Shown: positions 1 to 5,847 of the stretch, in pieces
Layout of the letters: every line of letters starts with the position of its first letter
Numbering within the stretch: the first letter of the stretch is position 1
From: QHBQ01 sp038230695
GTDB lineage: Bacteria; Chloroflexota; Chloroflexia; QHBQ01
DNA: 12,530 bases
Assembly: GCA_038230695.1 (NCBI GenBank)
Contig: JBBRMT010000135.1
Coordinates: forward strand, 1-12,530
Reading direction: 5' to 3'
The notes under the pieces: generated by a model
What the model was told of the DNA's origin: nothing
What the model saw: only the letters and a program-made list of their open reading frames with translations
Database searches by the model: none
Translations under genes and position numbers: made by a program

Positions 1-9
1 GCCTTGTAT

Positions 10-84
10 TGGTAGCGGGGGGCGGATTCGAACCACCGACCTTTGGGTTATGAGCCCAACGAGCTGCCACTGCTCCACCCCGCG
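10..84 (-). tRNA. initiator tRNA-fMet (anticodon CAT), CCA encoded
   Basis: On the minus strand the sequence begins CGCGGGGT and folds into a standard cloverleaf of 75 nt including an encoded 3' CCA (positions 12-10). The anticodon is CAT. Two hallmarks mark it as the initiator: the first base C does not pair with its partner at position 72 (a C/U mismatch), and the anticodon stem ends in three consecutive G-C pairs (GGGCTCATAACCC). The T loop GGTTCGAATCC is intact. It charges formyl-methionine for translation start. It stands alone with its own promoter (104-132). Confidence 0.96.
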
Positions 85-103
85 ATCTGTTTGCTGCAGG
101 GGT

Positions 104-132
104 ATTATACAATACCGTACCCGCTTTGTCAA
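104..132 (-). promoter_or_regulatory. consensus sigma70 promoter of tRNA-fMet
   Basis: Reading the minus strand, a perfect -35 TTGACA (132-127) and a perfect -10 TATAAT (109-104) are separated by exactly 17 bases. The predicted start is near 97, about 12 bases before the mature tRNA 5' end at 84. A full consensus promoter fits a highly transcribed stable RNA. Confidence 0.88.
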
Positions 133-148
133 GCTGGATCTGGCGGAC

Positions 149-239
149 GGGTGCGCGTCACGTTCTTGCATACCCAAACCAGGGCGGACGCAATCCGCCC
201 CTACGCCACACATACGTTGCAAGAATGTGACGCACACCC
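149..239. repeat. nested inverted-repeat element (22-bp outer arms, inner REP-like hairpin)
   Basis: The outer arms are 149-170 and 218-239, each 22 bases, complementary with two mismatches (left arm starts GGGTGCGCGTCAC, right arm ends GTGACGCACACCC). Inside lies a second hairpin, GGGCGGA (182-188) paired with TCCGCCC (194-200). The motif TGGCGGA occurs in direct orientation immediately outside both arms (141-147 and 241-247), like a short target duplication or repeated boundary. It lies between the tRNA promoter and the MFS terminator and codes for nothing recognisable. It could be a small mobile-type palindromic element or a structured RNA. Confidence 0.7.
179..204 (-). repeat. REP-like hairpin, copy 1 (GTAGGGG...CCCTGG)
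   Basis: On the minus strand this reads GTAGGGG, then a stem with a short loop, then CCCTGG. The same layout (GTAGGGG, stem, CC-T-TGG end) recurs at 8295-8321 with different stem bases, so the frame is conserved while the stem covaries. This is the pattern expected of a dispersed REP-like family. It is nested inside the larger inverted repeat 149-239. Confidence 0.6.
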
Positions 240-247
240 CTGGCGGA

Positions 248-286
248 CAAAAAGGAAGACGGACCCGGTGGCAGCCGGACCCGTCT
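248..286 (-). terminator. rho-independent terminator of the MFS gene
   Basis: On the minus strand a 12-bp stem (286-275 with 268-257) closes a 6-base loop. The two non-Watson-Crick positions are both G-U wobbles when read on this strand only. The stem is followed by TTCCTTTTT (257-249). It lies about 110 bases past the stop of the MFS gene and insulates the tRNA. The stretch from about 290 to 395, between it and the stop, shows nothing I recognise. Confidence 0.75.
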
Positions 287-395
287 AAGTGTTTGTCGCC
301 GTCATTGGCAGATAAACCGCGCGACAGGGTTATTATACCCGCATACCCTCGTCCCGCGCATGACCCGATGGTACTCATTTGCCATAGTAAAATAG

Positions 396-1727
396 TCATA
401 GGCTCTTTTGTTCTTCCCGATAGAGCGGCCATGCAGCGACAAAGGCAATTACCGCCAGGATGACGCTACCCAGCAGCAGCCCATCGAATTGCAGCCCCCA
501 CCACTGGATGAACAGCAGGCCGAACACCACACCCAGCACGTTGCCGAGGCTGTTGCCGGTGCCGAAGAAGCCCAGCACCGCGCCGCGATCGTGCGCCCCA
601 CCGATATTTTCAGCCAAATCGGTCAGGTAGGCAAGCGCGGCGGGTACGAAGCCGCTCTCGCCCAGTTCACCAACCGCCGCTGGCAGGATCAGCAGCCAGG
701 CCCAGGTCGCCCCGCCCGCATGGTTGAAAACGTACAGGCAGGCGCTGACCAGTACAACTGCGCCGCTGGCGATCAGCATAATTCGCATCCGCGCCCCCGG
801 CATCACCCGCCCCGACCAGTAGGCCAGCCCCGCGCCATAGATCGAGCCGTAGCCCAGGAACACCAGCCCGGCGGTAATAGTTTGTCCGTACAGGCTACCA
901 ACCAGCGCCTGCTGGGGGTTTGGCGACGAACCGAGCAGCAGGATGGCGGTGTAGGTATACCACATCCCCAGGATGGCGTTGGCGGCAATCCACACCGGCG
1001 CGAACTGCCACAGCCGCCGACTGCGGAGCAGCCCCAGCCAGGTGCGTCGATCCACCTTTATGCTATCATCTGCCCCCTCATCGGCGCGGGCATTGCGGTA
1101 GCTGTCCTTAACGAACCAGGCGGTAAGCAGCAGGGTCAGGCCTAGCAGCGCGACCGCCAGGTAGAAGCTGCCCTGCCCCATAGTCTGCCACAGTACGCTG
1201 GACAGCACCACCCCACCGATCTGCGCCGCCAGCCCCAGCCCCTCATATAGCGCCACCGCCCGACCCCGCCGCGCTGGTGAGCCGCTGGTTGCATCGGTAA
1301 GCAGCGCCAGTCCCGCCGGAGACGCGCCAATGTTCGCCGCGCCTGCCACGATGCGATTGAGGATCAGCAGCGCAAACAGGCTGGTCAGCGCCGGGATTAG
1401 CGTAGCAAGTAGCCCCGCCGCAATCATAATTAGCAGCGACGTGCGCCGCCCCAGCCGATCCGACAACGCTCCCAGCGGCGGCGCGGCCAGTGTCTGCGTC
1501 AGATAGAGCGCCACGTTGAGTATGCCGACCTCGGTCAGCGTGTAACCAACATTGGCTTTGACCAGATCGGCAAGGTAGAAGACCAACAGCACCTCGCTAA
1601 CCGCGAACGCCAGCCGCTGCAAGAAGGTGGCAAGCAGCACTATAATCAGCGTGCTGCCTAGCGGCTCCTGCTTGGCCTGCTCCGCTCCTACTTCTCCCGC
1701 CTGTTTGACCGCATCTGATGCTAGCAT
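396..1727 (-). CDS. MFS transporter, drug-efflux-like
   Basis: Encodes a 443-residue polytopic membrane protein of the major facilitator superfamily, probably a proton-driven exporter of small molecules; the substrate cannot be read from sequence. Hydrophobic segments run from about residue 25 to the end, enough for 12 TMs with a central soluble loop near residues 210-225 rich in Asp/Arg. The loop between TM2 and TM3 holds the family signature GALSDRLGRR (residues 86-95), with the conserved Asp90, Arg91 and Gly93. I chose ATG at 1727 because GGGGG lies just upstream (1736-1732) and it leaves a 35-base gap to the upstream gene. An in-frame start at 1796 would add 23 basic residues and overlap that gene by 34 bases. 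It is probably co-transcribed with the 1763-2311 gene and ends at the terminator 248-286. Confidence 0.88.
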   Translation of the reverse strand: MLASDAVKQAGEVGAEQAKQEPLGSTLIIVLLATFLQRLAFAVSEVLLVFYLADLVKANVGYTLTEVGILNVALYLTQTLAAPPLGALSDRLGRRTSLLIMIAAGLLATLIPALTSLFALLILNRIVAGAANIGASPAGLALLTDATSGSPARRGRAVALYEGLGLAAQIGGVVLSSVLWQTMGQGSFYLAVALLGLTLLLTAWFVKDSYRNARADEGADDSIKVDRRTWLGLLRSRRLWQFAPVWIAANAILGMWYTYTAILLLGSSPNPQQALVGSLYGQTITAGLVFLGYGSIYGAGLAYWSGRVMPGARMRIMLIASGAVVLVSACLYVFNHAGGATWAWLLILPAAVGELGESGFVPAALAYLTDLAENIGGAHDRGAVLGFFGTGNSLGNVLGVVFGLLFIQWWGLQFDGLLLGSVILAVIAFVAAWPLYREEQKSL

Positions 1728-1762
1728 CACACCCCCACTTTTGAAGTTGCTCCGCTTACAAG

Positions 1763-2311
1763 CTAGCCTTTTAGTTGCTCGTAGCTGCCATAGCAAAACT
1801 GCGTTCTCACCGCTACGCTCAGGTATCTGGCAACTGTTTCCGCAACCATCTCTGCTTCTTTGAAGTCGGTAAGAATCCTGGTTATCCTAACTTTGCCCGC
1901 GTAAACATCGTAGGTACTGGGGTAGCCGCCGGAACATTCGATTGTCACCTCACCAATCTCCTTCAGCATGGCTACTATCCTCCCGTTGAGGGTTAGGCAG
2001 CCAGAGTTGTTGTCAAACTCAAACACCTTGCCTCTTGCTGCGATGTATATAGCGCGATAGCAGAAGTTAGTAACTGCAGCAATGGAGCATACGAGGAAGA
2101 TTGACAGAGCAATTGTTTCACCTTCATCCTCGGAAATCATCAAGGCGAACATAAAAGCCATAGCAATAAAGCCAAAGCAGATAGCAAAGACAACGTAGCG
2201 ACGTATCGCTATACCTCTATCGGTCTCCAGCACAAGCTGGTTTGCTGGCGTGCTGGTAATTAGCAGTGCCGCTGTCCTTATTTCCACCACCTCTGCCTGC
2301 CCTTCGCTCAT
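1763..2311 (-). CDS. two-TM protein of unknown function
   Basis: A 182-residue protein I do not recognise. The N-terminal 35 residues look like short beta strands. Two adjacent TM helices follow (about 38-60 and 66-93) with the acidic loop SEDEGE between them. The C-terminal 90 residues look like an alpha/beta cytoplasmic domain (KVFEFDNNSGCLTL, then strands and a final helix). This layout of split beta domain around a TM hairpin is seen in many uncharacterised bacterial membrane proteins, some called bacterial PH-like; that link is only a guess. The start ATG has AAGGGA 10 bases upstream. It is first of a two-gene unit with the MFS gene 35 bases downstream. Base composition is visibly richer in A/T than its neighbours, suggesting separate acquisition. 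Confidence 0.75.
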   Translation of the reverse strand: MSEGQAEVVEIRTAALLITSTPANQLVLETDRGIAIRRYVVFAICFGFIAMAFMFALMISEDEGETIALSIFLVCSIAAVTNFCYRAIYIAARGKVFEFDNNSGCLTLNGRIVAMLKEIGEVTIECSGGYPSTYDVYAGKVRITRILTDFKEAEMVAETVARYLSVAVRTQFCYGSYEQLKG

Positions 2312-2378
2312 TGAAGTTCTGTCCCTTGAATCAACAAAGATGCCCTCATCTATAATCGGGCATTGGTTACGCGACTAT

Positions 2379-2387
2379 ATTATAACA
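2379..2387 (-). promoter_or_regulatory. extended -10 promoter for the 2311-to-396 operon
   Basis: On the minus strand TGTTATAAT (2387-2379) is an extended -10 with a perfect hexamer. The -35 site (about 2407-2402) is a poor match, which is common for extended -10 promoters. The predicted start is near 2372, giving a leader of about 60 bases. It sits back to back with, and partly overlaps, the plus-strand promoter at 2389-2417. Confidence 0.6.
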
Positions 2388-2388
2388 C

Positions 2389-2417
2389 TTGACGGACCAG
2401 AATGAGGTGGTTATAAT
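2389..2417 (+). promoter_or_regulatory. sigma70 promoter of the oxidoreductase gene
   Basis: TTGACG (2389-2394) and a perfect TATAAT (2412-2417) are separated by 17 bases. Standard spacing puts +1 at 2424, which is the A of an ATG that opens a 10-codon ORF. Confidence 0.85.
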
Positions 2418-2423
2418 CAAGGT

Positions 2424-2456
2424 ATGATCCCACCCAGTTACAGGCTAACCCAATGA
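2424..2456 (+). CDS. possible leaderless 10-codon upstream ORF
   Basis: ATG at 2424 falls exactly at the +1 predicted from the promoter 2389-2417. It opens the short reading frame MIPPSYRLTQ, whose TGA stop (2454-2456) overlaps the ATG of the oxidoreductase (2453-2455) as ATGA. A leaderless start would load ribosomes that terminate on the next start codon, which itself has only a weak Shine-Dalgarno. The sequence supports the geometry; translation is inferred and the peptide probably has no function of its own. Confidence 0.4.
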   Translation: MIPPSYRLTQ

Positions 2457-3727
2457 TTATTATCGTAGGCGCGGGGTTGGCGGGCCTGACCGCTGCCAAG
2501 GTGTTGCGCCAGCGCAATCTGCCTGTCACCCTACTTGAAGCCAGCGATGGCATTGGTGGACGAGTTCGCAGCGACTATCAGGATGGCTTCACCCTCGATC
2601 GCGGCTTCCAGGTCTTCTTCACCGCCTATCCCGCCGCTCGCCGCCACCTCGACTACGCTCGCCTCGACTTCCGCGAGTTCGACCCCGGCGCGATCGTTGC
2701 GCAGGCGTGGCAACATACCACCCTCGCCGACCCGCTGCGCCGCCCCCAGCATTTGCTCGCCACCCTCGCCTCCAATGCCATCACCCTCGGCGACAAGCTG
2801 AAGGTAGCGCAACTGACCGCCGACCTGTGGCGGCATAGCGCGGAGCAGGTCAACGCCCGCCGCGACTCCACTTCCACCCTCGCCTATCTGAAGCAGTACG
2901 GCTTCAGCGACACCTTCATTACCAACTTTGCCCGCCCCTTCTTTGGCGGCGTGTTCCTCGAACGCCAGCTAGGCACCAGCGCCCGCATCTTCCGTTTCGA
3001 CTACAAGATGCTGGCCGCTGGCCGCACCGTCGTTCCCGCTGCCGGTATTCAGGCAATTGCCGATCAGCTTGGTGAATACTCCATCGGCCAAACTCGCTTG
3101 CACACTCCGGTCGAGTCGCTACTGCGCGATGCAAAAGGCGCAGTGGTAGGTGTGCGTACTGCAACCGGCGAGGAGATAGAGGCCGAGGCGGTGGTTATCG
3201 CCACCGATGCAGTCACTGCCGCGCGGCTCACCAGCCTCACCTTGCCCACCGCCCACGTTAGCGCGGCGTGCGTCTACTTCGCCACTGGCCGCTCGCTCTA
3301 TGACGAGAAGCTGATCGTGCTGAACGTGAACGATGATGATTTCGTCAACAACGTGCAGCAGATAAGCAATGTCGCGCCGGAATATGCGCCACCCGGTCAG
3401 CATCTTATCTCCTGCGCCATAGTCGGATTGCCTGCCCTCAGCGATGACGAGATGTTCGACCGCGCGCAAGTGAACCTCGCCCGCCTCTTTGCAAATTATG
3501 AGGCGGTCACCGCGCTACAACCCCTGCGCGTCACCCGCATTGAGTTCGCCCAGTTCGCCCAACCGCCCGGCATGAAGGCTACCCTGCCCGCCAACTTCAC
3601 TGGCATCCCCGGCCTGTACTTCGCCGCTGAGTTTACCAATTACAGCAGCATCAACGGCGCAATCTTCAGCGGCGAACAGGCTGCCGCCGCGCTTATTGCC
3701 CATCGCGCCTCTGCCCGCCCATCTTAA
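2453..3727 (+). CDS. FAD-dependent oxidoreductase, amine oxidase / phytoene desaturase-like
   Basis: A 424-residue soluble flavoprotein of the NAD(P)-binding Rossmann / flavin amine oxidase superfamily. Residues 1-30 form the dinucleotide fold with GxGxxG (Gly6, Gly8, Gly11) and Glu29 at the end of strand 2 for the adenosine ribose. The following DGIGGRVRSD (32-41) is the usual GG-doublet motif contacting FAD. The C-terminal GLYFAAEFTNYSSINGAIFSGE (387 onward) is the second flavin-binding segment near the isoalloxazine ring. Length and layout match family members annotated as protoporphyrinogen-oxidase-like, amine oxidase or carotenoid-desaturase-like; the substrate cannot be told. There is no signal peptide, so it is probably cytoplasmic. 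No strong Shine-Dalgarno is seen at ATG 2453; see the overlapping short ORF at 2424. No terminator follows. Confidence 0.88.
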   Translation: MIIIVGAGLAGLTAAKVLRQRNLPVTLLEASDGIGGRVRSDYQDGFTLDRGFQVFFTAYPAARRHLDYARLDFREFDPGAIVAQAWQHTTLADPLRRPQHLLATLASNAITLGDKLKVAQLTADLWRHSAEQVNARRDSTSTLAYLKQYGFSDTFITNFARPFFGGVFLERQLGTSARIFRFDYKMLAAGRTVVPAAGIQAIADQLGEYSIGQTRLHTPVESLLRDAKGAVVGVRTATGEEIEAEAVVIATDAVTAARLTSLTLPTAHVSAACVYFATGRSLYDEKLIVLNVNDDDFVNNVQQISNVAPEYAPPGQHLISCAIVGLPALSDDEMFDRAQVNLARLFANYEAVTALQPLRVTRIEFAQFAQPPGMKATLPANFTGIPGLYFAAEFTNYSSINGAIFSGEQAAAALIAHRASARPS

Positions 3728-3757
3728 TCCCATTGCCCTGCCAAATCCGCGCCAATC

Positions 3758-3766
3758 TGTTATAAT
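3758..3766 (+). promoter_or_regulatory. extended -10 promoter for the YhfC-like gene
   Basis: TGTTATAAT (3758-3766) is an extended -10 with a perfect hexamer and no good -35. The predicted start is near 3773, giving a leader of about 110 bases before ATG 3883. It lies 31 bases after the oxidoreductase stop, so the next gene can be transcribed independently. Confidence 0.55.
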
Positions 3767-3859
3767 ATCCGCGCCTGTTATCACTAGCACACCAGACGAG
3801 GAACGCACACAGCCAGGGCAGCAAATCCACCCTCTCCGCTGAACCTAACCGCTGGCTCG

Positions 3860-3876
3860 CTTTCGCCGCGAAAGGA
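3860..3876 (+). promoter_or_regulatory. hairpin that covers part of the Shine-Dalgarno of the 3883 gene
   Basis: CTTTCG (3860-3865) pairs perfectly with CGAAAG (3869-3874) across a 3-base loop. The 3' arm contains most of the Shine-Dalgarno AAAGGA (3871-3876), six bases before ATG 3883. The stem could dampen translation initiation; that effect is inferred. Confidence 0.45.
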
Positions 3877-3882
3877 AACTCA

Positions 3883-4962
3883 ATGCTGTTGTCATACCTG
3901 CTTGCCCCGCTGTTGCAAACCGGCCCGGTAAGCAACACACTATCCCAGACCGCCACCGCCAGCGGCACGGTTACGCCCACTATCACCGTCAGCCCCGCCG
4001 TCATCCAGTCAATACAATCAACTCCTATTCCCCCGCTGTACAATATCGGCTCTGTCATCACCATCATCCTCAGCCTGGTGTTCGTTGTGGGCGTGCCGTT
4101 CCTGCTGATTCGCCGCTTCGGTGTTTCGCTCCGTTATATGCTATGGGGAGCGTTGGCAGGCTTCGCCGGACAGATGGTGGTTGTGCCATTGGTGCAGCAA
4201 GGCATCGGTTCCGTTATCAACGTTCCCGCCAATCCCGATAATACCACTCTGCTCAGTCTCGTCCTGATCAGCTCGCTGGTGGCTGGCCTTGCTGGAGTAC
4301 TCGGCTTCTACCTCGTCTGCCAGCTAGTGCTGAAGTACGACGAAGAACGCACCTGGGGGGGGGCAGTAATGACCGGGGCAGGTGCCGCTGCGATATGGGT
4401 GGCGCTAAATCTCATCCTCTCTTCCGCCACTGGTCTTGTTTCCGCACTGCAGTGGCCGCCCTCGCCTGCTACCATCGCCCAGCTACCCGACCCTGTGAAG
4501 CTACAGCTTCCTGACACCGTCAATGCGATCAAGCAGCTTAGTGGTTACGAGTGGATTCCCGAACTTTGGTTTGGACTCACCTTCGCCATCGCCACGGTTG
4601 CGGCGGCTGTGCTGGTGTTCGCCTACTTTCGCCGCCGCGAATGGATGTGGCTGGCTGTTGCAGCGGGCCTGCTCTTGCTTGTCAATGCGTCGGGCAACGC
4701 CTATGGCGGCAACATCATTGGCTACATTTTGAGTGGCTCACTAGGTGTCCTAAATGCAAGCATTGTGTTGATGCTGGTGGATGCCCTGCTTGTCTACGCC
4801 AGCATATACTTCATCCGCCGCCTGTACGAGCCACCTGAAGTCAAGGCCGCGCCTGCAATCGCCGCTCCTTCATCTGCAACCGTAGTAGATGCAGAGCAGG
4901 TTATGTCCGACCACCCTGAGCTAGAGCTACCCAAACCCACCCGCCGCAAGCGCAGGCGCTAG
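3883..4962 (+). CDS. multi-TM protein, probable degenerate YhfC-family (glutamic-type) member
   Basis: A 359-residue membrane protein with a Ser/Thr/Pro-rich N-terminal stretch (about 13-52), seven likely TMs (about 56-76, 84-105, 122-150, 161-181, 226-249, 253-270, 281-311) and a soluble tail ending in basic KPTRRKRRR. The order of features resembles the YhfC family of glutamic-type intramembrane proteases: GVPFLLIRRFGVSLRYMLWG (70-89) like its first TM pair, GLAGVLGFYL (135-144) where members have a G-AG-FEE-RY type motif, and TGAGAAAIWV (164-173) where members have a GHGGiE-type motif. The Glu pair, His and Glu expected there appear to be Val-Leu, Ala and Trp, suggesting a pseudo-protease. 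The family match is from memory, not a search. ATG 3883 has AAAGGA six bases upstream. A run of nine G lies at 4355-4363. Confidence 0.7.
   Translation: MLLSYLLAPLLQTGPVSNTLSQTATASGTVTPTITVSPAVIQSIQSTPIPPLYNIGSVITIILSLVFVVGVPFLLIRRFGVSLRYMLWGALAGFAGQMVVVPLVQQGIGSVINVPANPDNTTLLSLVLISSLVAGLAGVLGFYLVCQLVLKYDEERTWGGAVMTGAGAAAIWVALNLILSSATGLVSALQWPPSPATIAQLPDPVKLQLPDTVNAIKQLSGYEWIPELWFGLTFAIATVAAAVLVFAYFRRREWMWLAVAAGLLLLVNASGNAYGGNIIGYILSGSLGVLNASIVLMLVDALLVYASIYFIRRLYEPPEVKAAPAIAAPSSATVVDAEQVMSDHPELELPKPTRRKRRR
4355..4363 (+). repeat. G9 homopolymer inside the YhfC-like gene
   Basis: Nine consecutive G encode the end of Trp158 through Gly-Gly to the first base of Ala161 (TWGGAV). As read, the frame is kept. 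A slip of one base would truncate the protein after about 160 residues. Runs this long are rare in coding DNA and prone to slippage or sequencing error. Confidence 0.9.
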
Positions 4963-4969
4963 CGTGAAG

Positions 4970-4997
4970 GCATGAGAGATGAGGCACGAGGCATGAG
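4970..4997 (+). repeat. four tandem heptamers
   Basis: Directly after the stop of the YhfC-like gene come four 7-base units: GCATGAG, AGATGAG, GCACGAG, GCATGAG. No coding function is apparent. Confidence 0.7.
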
Positions 4998-5058
4998 GTT
5001 GAAACCATGAATAGGGTGCAGGCTGTCATACATTCAGGCAGCATCAAGGCAGGCTGAA

Positions 5059-5080
5059 GGGGCGTGATTAACCACGCCCC
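5059..5080 (+). other. perfect GC-rich hairpin without a U-tract
   Basis: GGGGCGTG (5059-5066) pairs with CACGCCCC (5073-5080) around a 6-base loop. The flanks GCATC (5041-5045) and GATGC (5081-5085) could extend it. No run of T follows, so it is not a standard intrinsic terminator; it may still end or protect the transcript of the YhfC-like gene. Confidence 0.55.
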
Positions 5081-5091
5081 GATGCAGTAGT

Positions 5092-5269
5092 GGAGTTAGC
5101 CCCAAGCTCGATCAACTAAGCCCCCAGCGGGGGTTGGGGGAGAAATGTTGAAGCGCAACGATGCTCCCGCGAACACAAAAGGAGTTAGCCCCAAGCTCGA
5201 TCAACTAAGCCCCCAGCGGGGGTTGGGGGAGAAATGTTGAAGCGCAACGATGCTCTCGCTAACACATAA
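5092..5269 (+). repeat. two tandem copies of an 89-bp repeat
   Basis: Units 5092-5180 and 5181-5269 are the same length and differ at only three positions, all near the 3' end. A third unit seems to begin at 5270 (GGAG) and then diverge. Each unit carries the dyad CCCCCAGCGGGGG followed by TTGGGGGAGAA. There is no convincing open frame. The high identity implies recent duplication or ongoing homogenisation. Such GC-rich palindromic cores are typical of dispersed intergenic elements. Confidence 0.92.
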
Positions 5270-5308
5270 GGAGCATCTTGCTTACTGAGACATAGATGCG
5301 GGGCAAGA

Positions 5309-5338
5309 TTCTCCCCCAAACGCCCGCTGGGGGCTGAG
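5309..5338 (-). repeat. inverted partial copy of the 89-bp repeat core
   Basis: Read on the minus strand this 30-base stretch matches the core CTAAGCCCCCAGCGGG through GGGGGAGAA of the tandem units (for example 5205-5233) with a few differences. In a plus-strand transcript it could pair with the core of unit 2 to form a stem of about 29 bp. The enclosed loop also carries ATCTTGC (5275-5281) complementary to GCAAGAT (5303-5309). The rest of the spacer up to 5425 shows only a minor hairpin (5352-5377) and no clear promoter. Confidence 0.8.
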
Positions 5339-5439
5339 ATTAAATAAACTGGCGGAGGTGTGGCCTATCCACTCCGCTTGCTGAAGAAGAAACTCATATC
5401 TCTTTACTCATACCTAAAGAAAAGAAAAGGAGCAGCATA

Positions 5440-5847
5440 ATGCAGAACCAGATGCAGAACCAGCTACTAGTTACCACCGGCTTCGACTTCTCCGGCTTCC
5501 AGGTGGTGCGTTACATGGGCATCGTGCGTGGAATCACCGTGCGTAGCCGCAGCGCAATTGGGCAGATTGGCGCGGGCGTGCAACAACTGTTTGGCGGCAA
5601 CCTCAGTCTCTACACCGAGTTGTGCGAACACGCCCGTCAGGAAGCCTTCGACCTGATGGTGCAGCACGCCGCCGCCATCGGCGCGAACGCCATCATCGGG
5701 ATGCGCTACGACGCGAATGAAGTGGCTCAGGGCGCAACCGAGGTGCTGGCCTACGGCACCGCAGTGGTCATTCAGCCCGCCAAACCCAATCCCGGCTACT
5801 TATGCGCCGCCGTCCACAACTCAACCTTCACAATTCAACATTCGTAA
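5440..5847 (+). CDS. YbjQ-family (UPF0145) protein with extended C-terminus
   Basis: A 135-residue protein whose residues about 9-113 match the YbjQ/UPF0145 family, formerly described as a putative heavy-metal-binding domain. Seen features are VTTGFDFSGFQVVRYMGIVRG (strand pair), a central basic/Gly stretch, the helix ARQEAFDLMVQHAAAIGANAIIGMRYD and the last strand VLAYGTAVVIQP. Members form small soluble oligomers; their biochemical role is unsettled. The usual length is about 105 residues. Here a tail of about 22 residues follows the last strand, and the DNA encoding it overlaps the signal peptide of the next gene. The start is well supported by AAGGAG (5427-5432) seven bases before ATG. 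It probably forms a two-gene unit with the lipoprotein. Confidence 0.85.
   Translation: MQNQMQNQLLVTTGFDFSGFQVVRYMGIVRGITVRSRSAIGQIGAGVQQLFGGNLSLYTELCEHARQEAFDLMVQHAAAIGANAIIGMRYDANEVAQGATEVLAYGTAVVIQPAKPNPGYLCAAVHNSTFTIQHS

Noticed and set aside
50..463. Short plus-strand frames across the tRNA and intergenic region
   Set aside because: They run through the tRNA, the tRNA promoter, an inverted repeat and a terminator, and look random in composition.
408..1145. Plus-strand open frame of 245 codons opposite the MFS gene
   Set aside because: Gln/Pro/Arg-rich composition and no family features, while the opposite strand encodes a clear MFS protein with motif A.
2351..2356. Second plus-strand TATAAT as an alternative promoter for the oxidoreductase
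   Set aside because: There is no -35 match at 16-18 bases upstream, and the promoter at 2389-2417 is far better.
5059..5080. Intrinsic terminator of the YhfC-like gene
   Set aside because: The stem is perfect but no T-run follows on either strand, so it is listed only as a hairpin.
5092..5269. Possible CRISPR array
   Set aside because: Two directly abutting 89-bp copies without spacers, and no cas genes; this is a tandem duplication.
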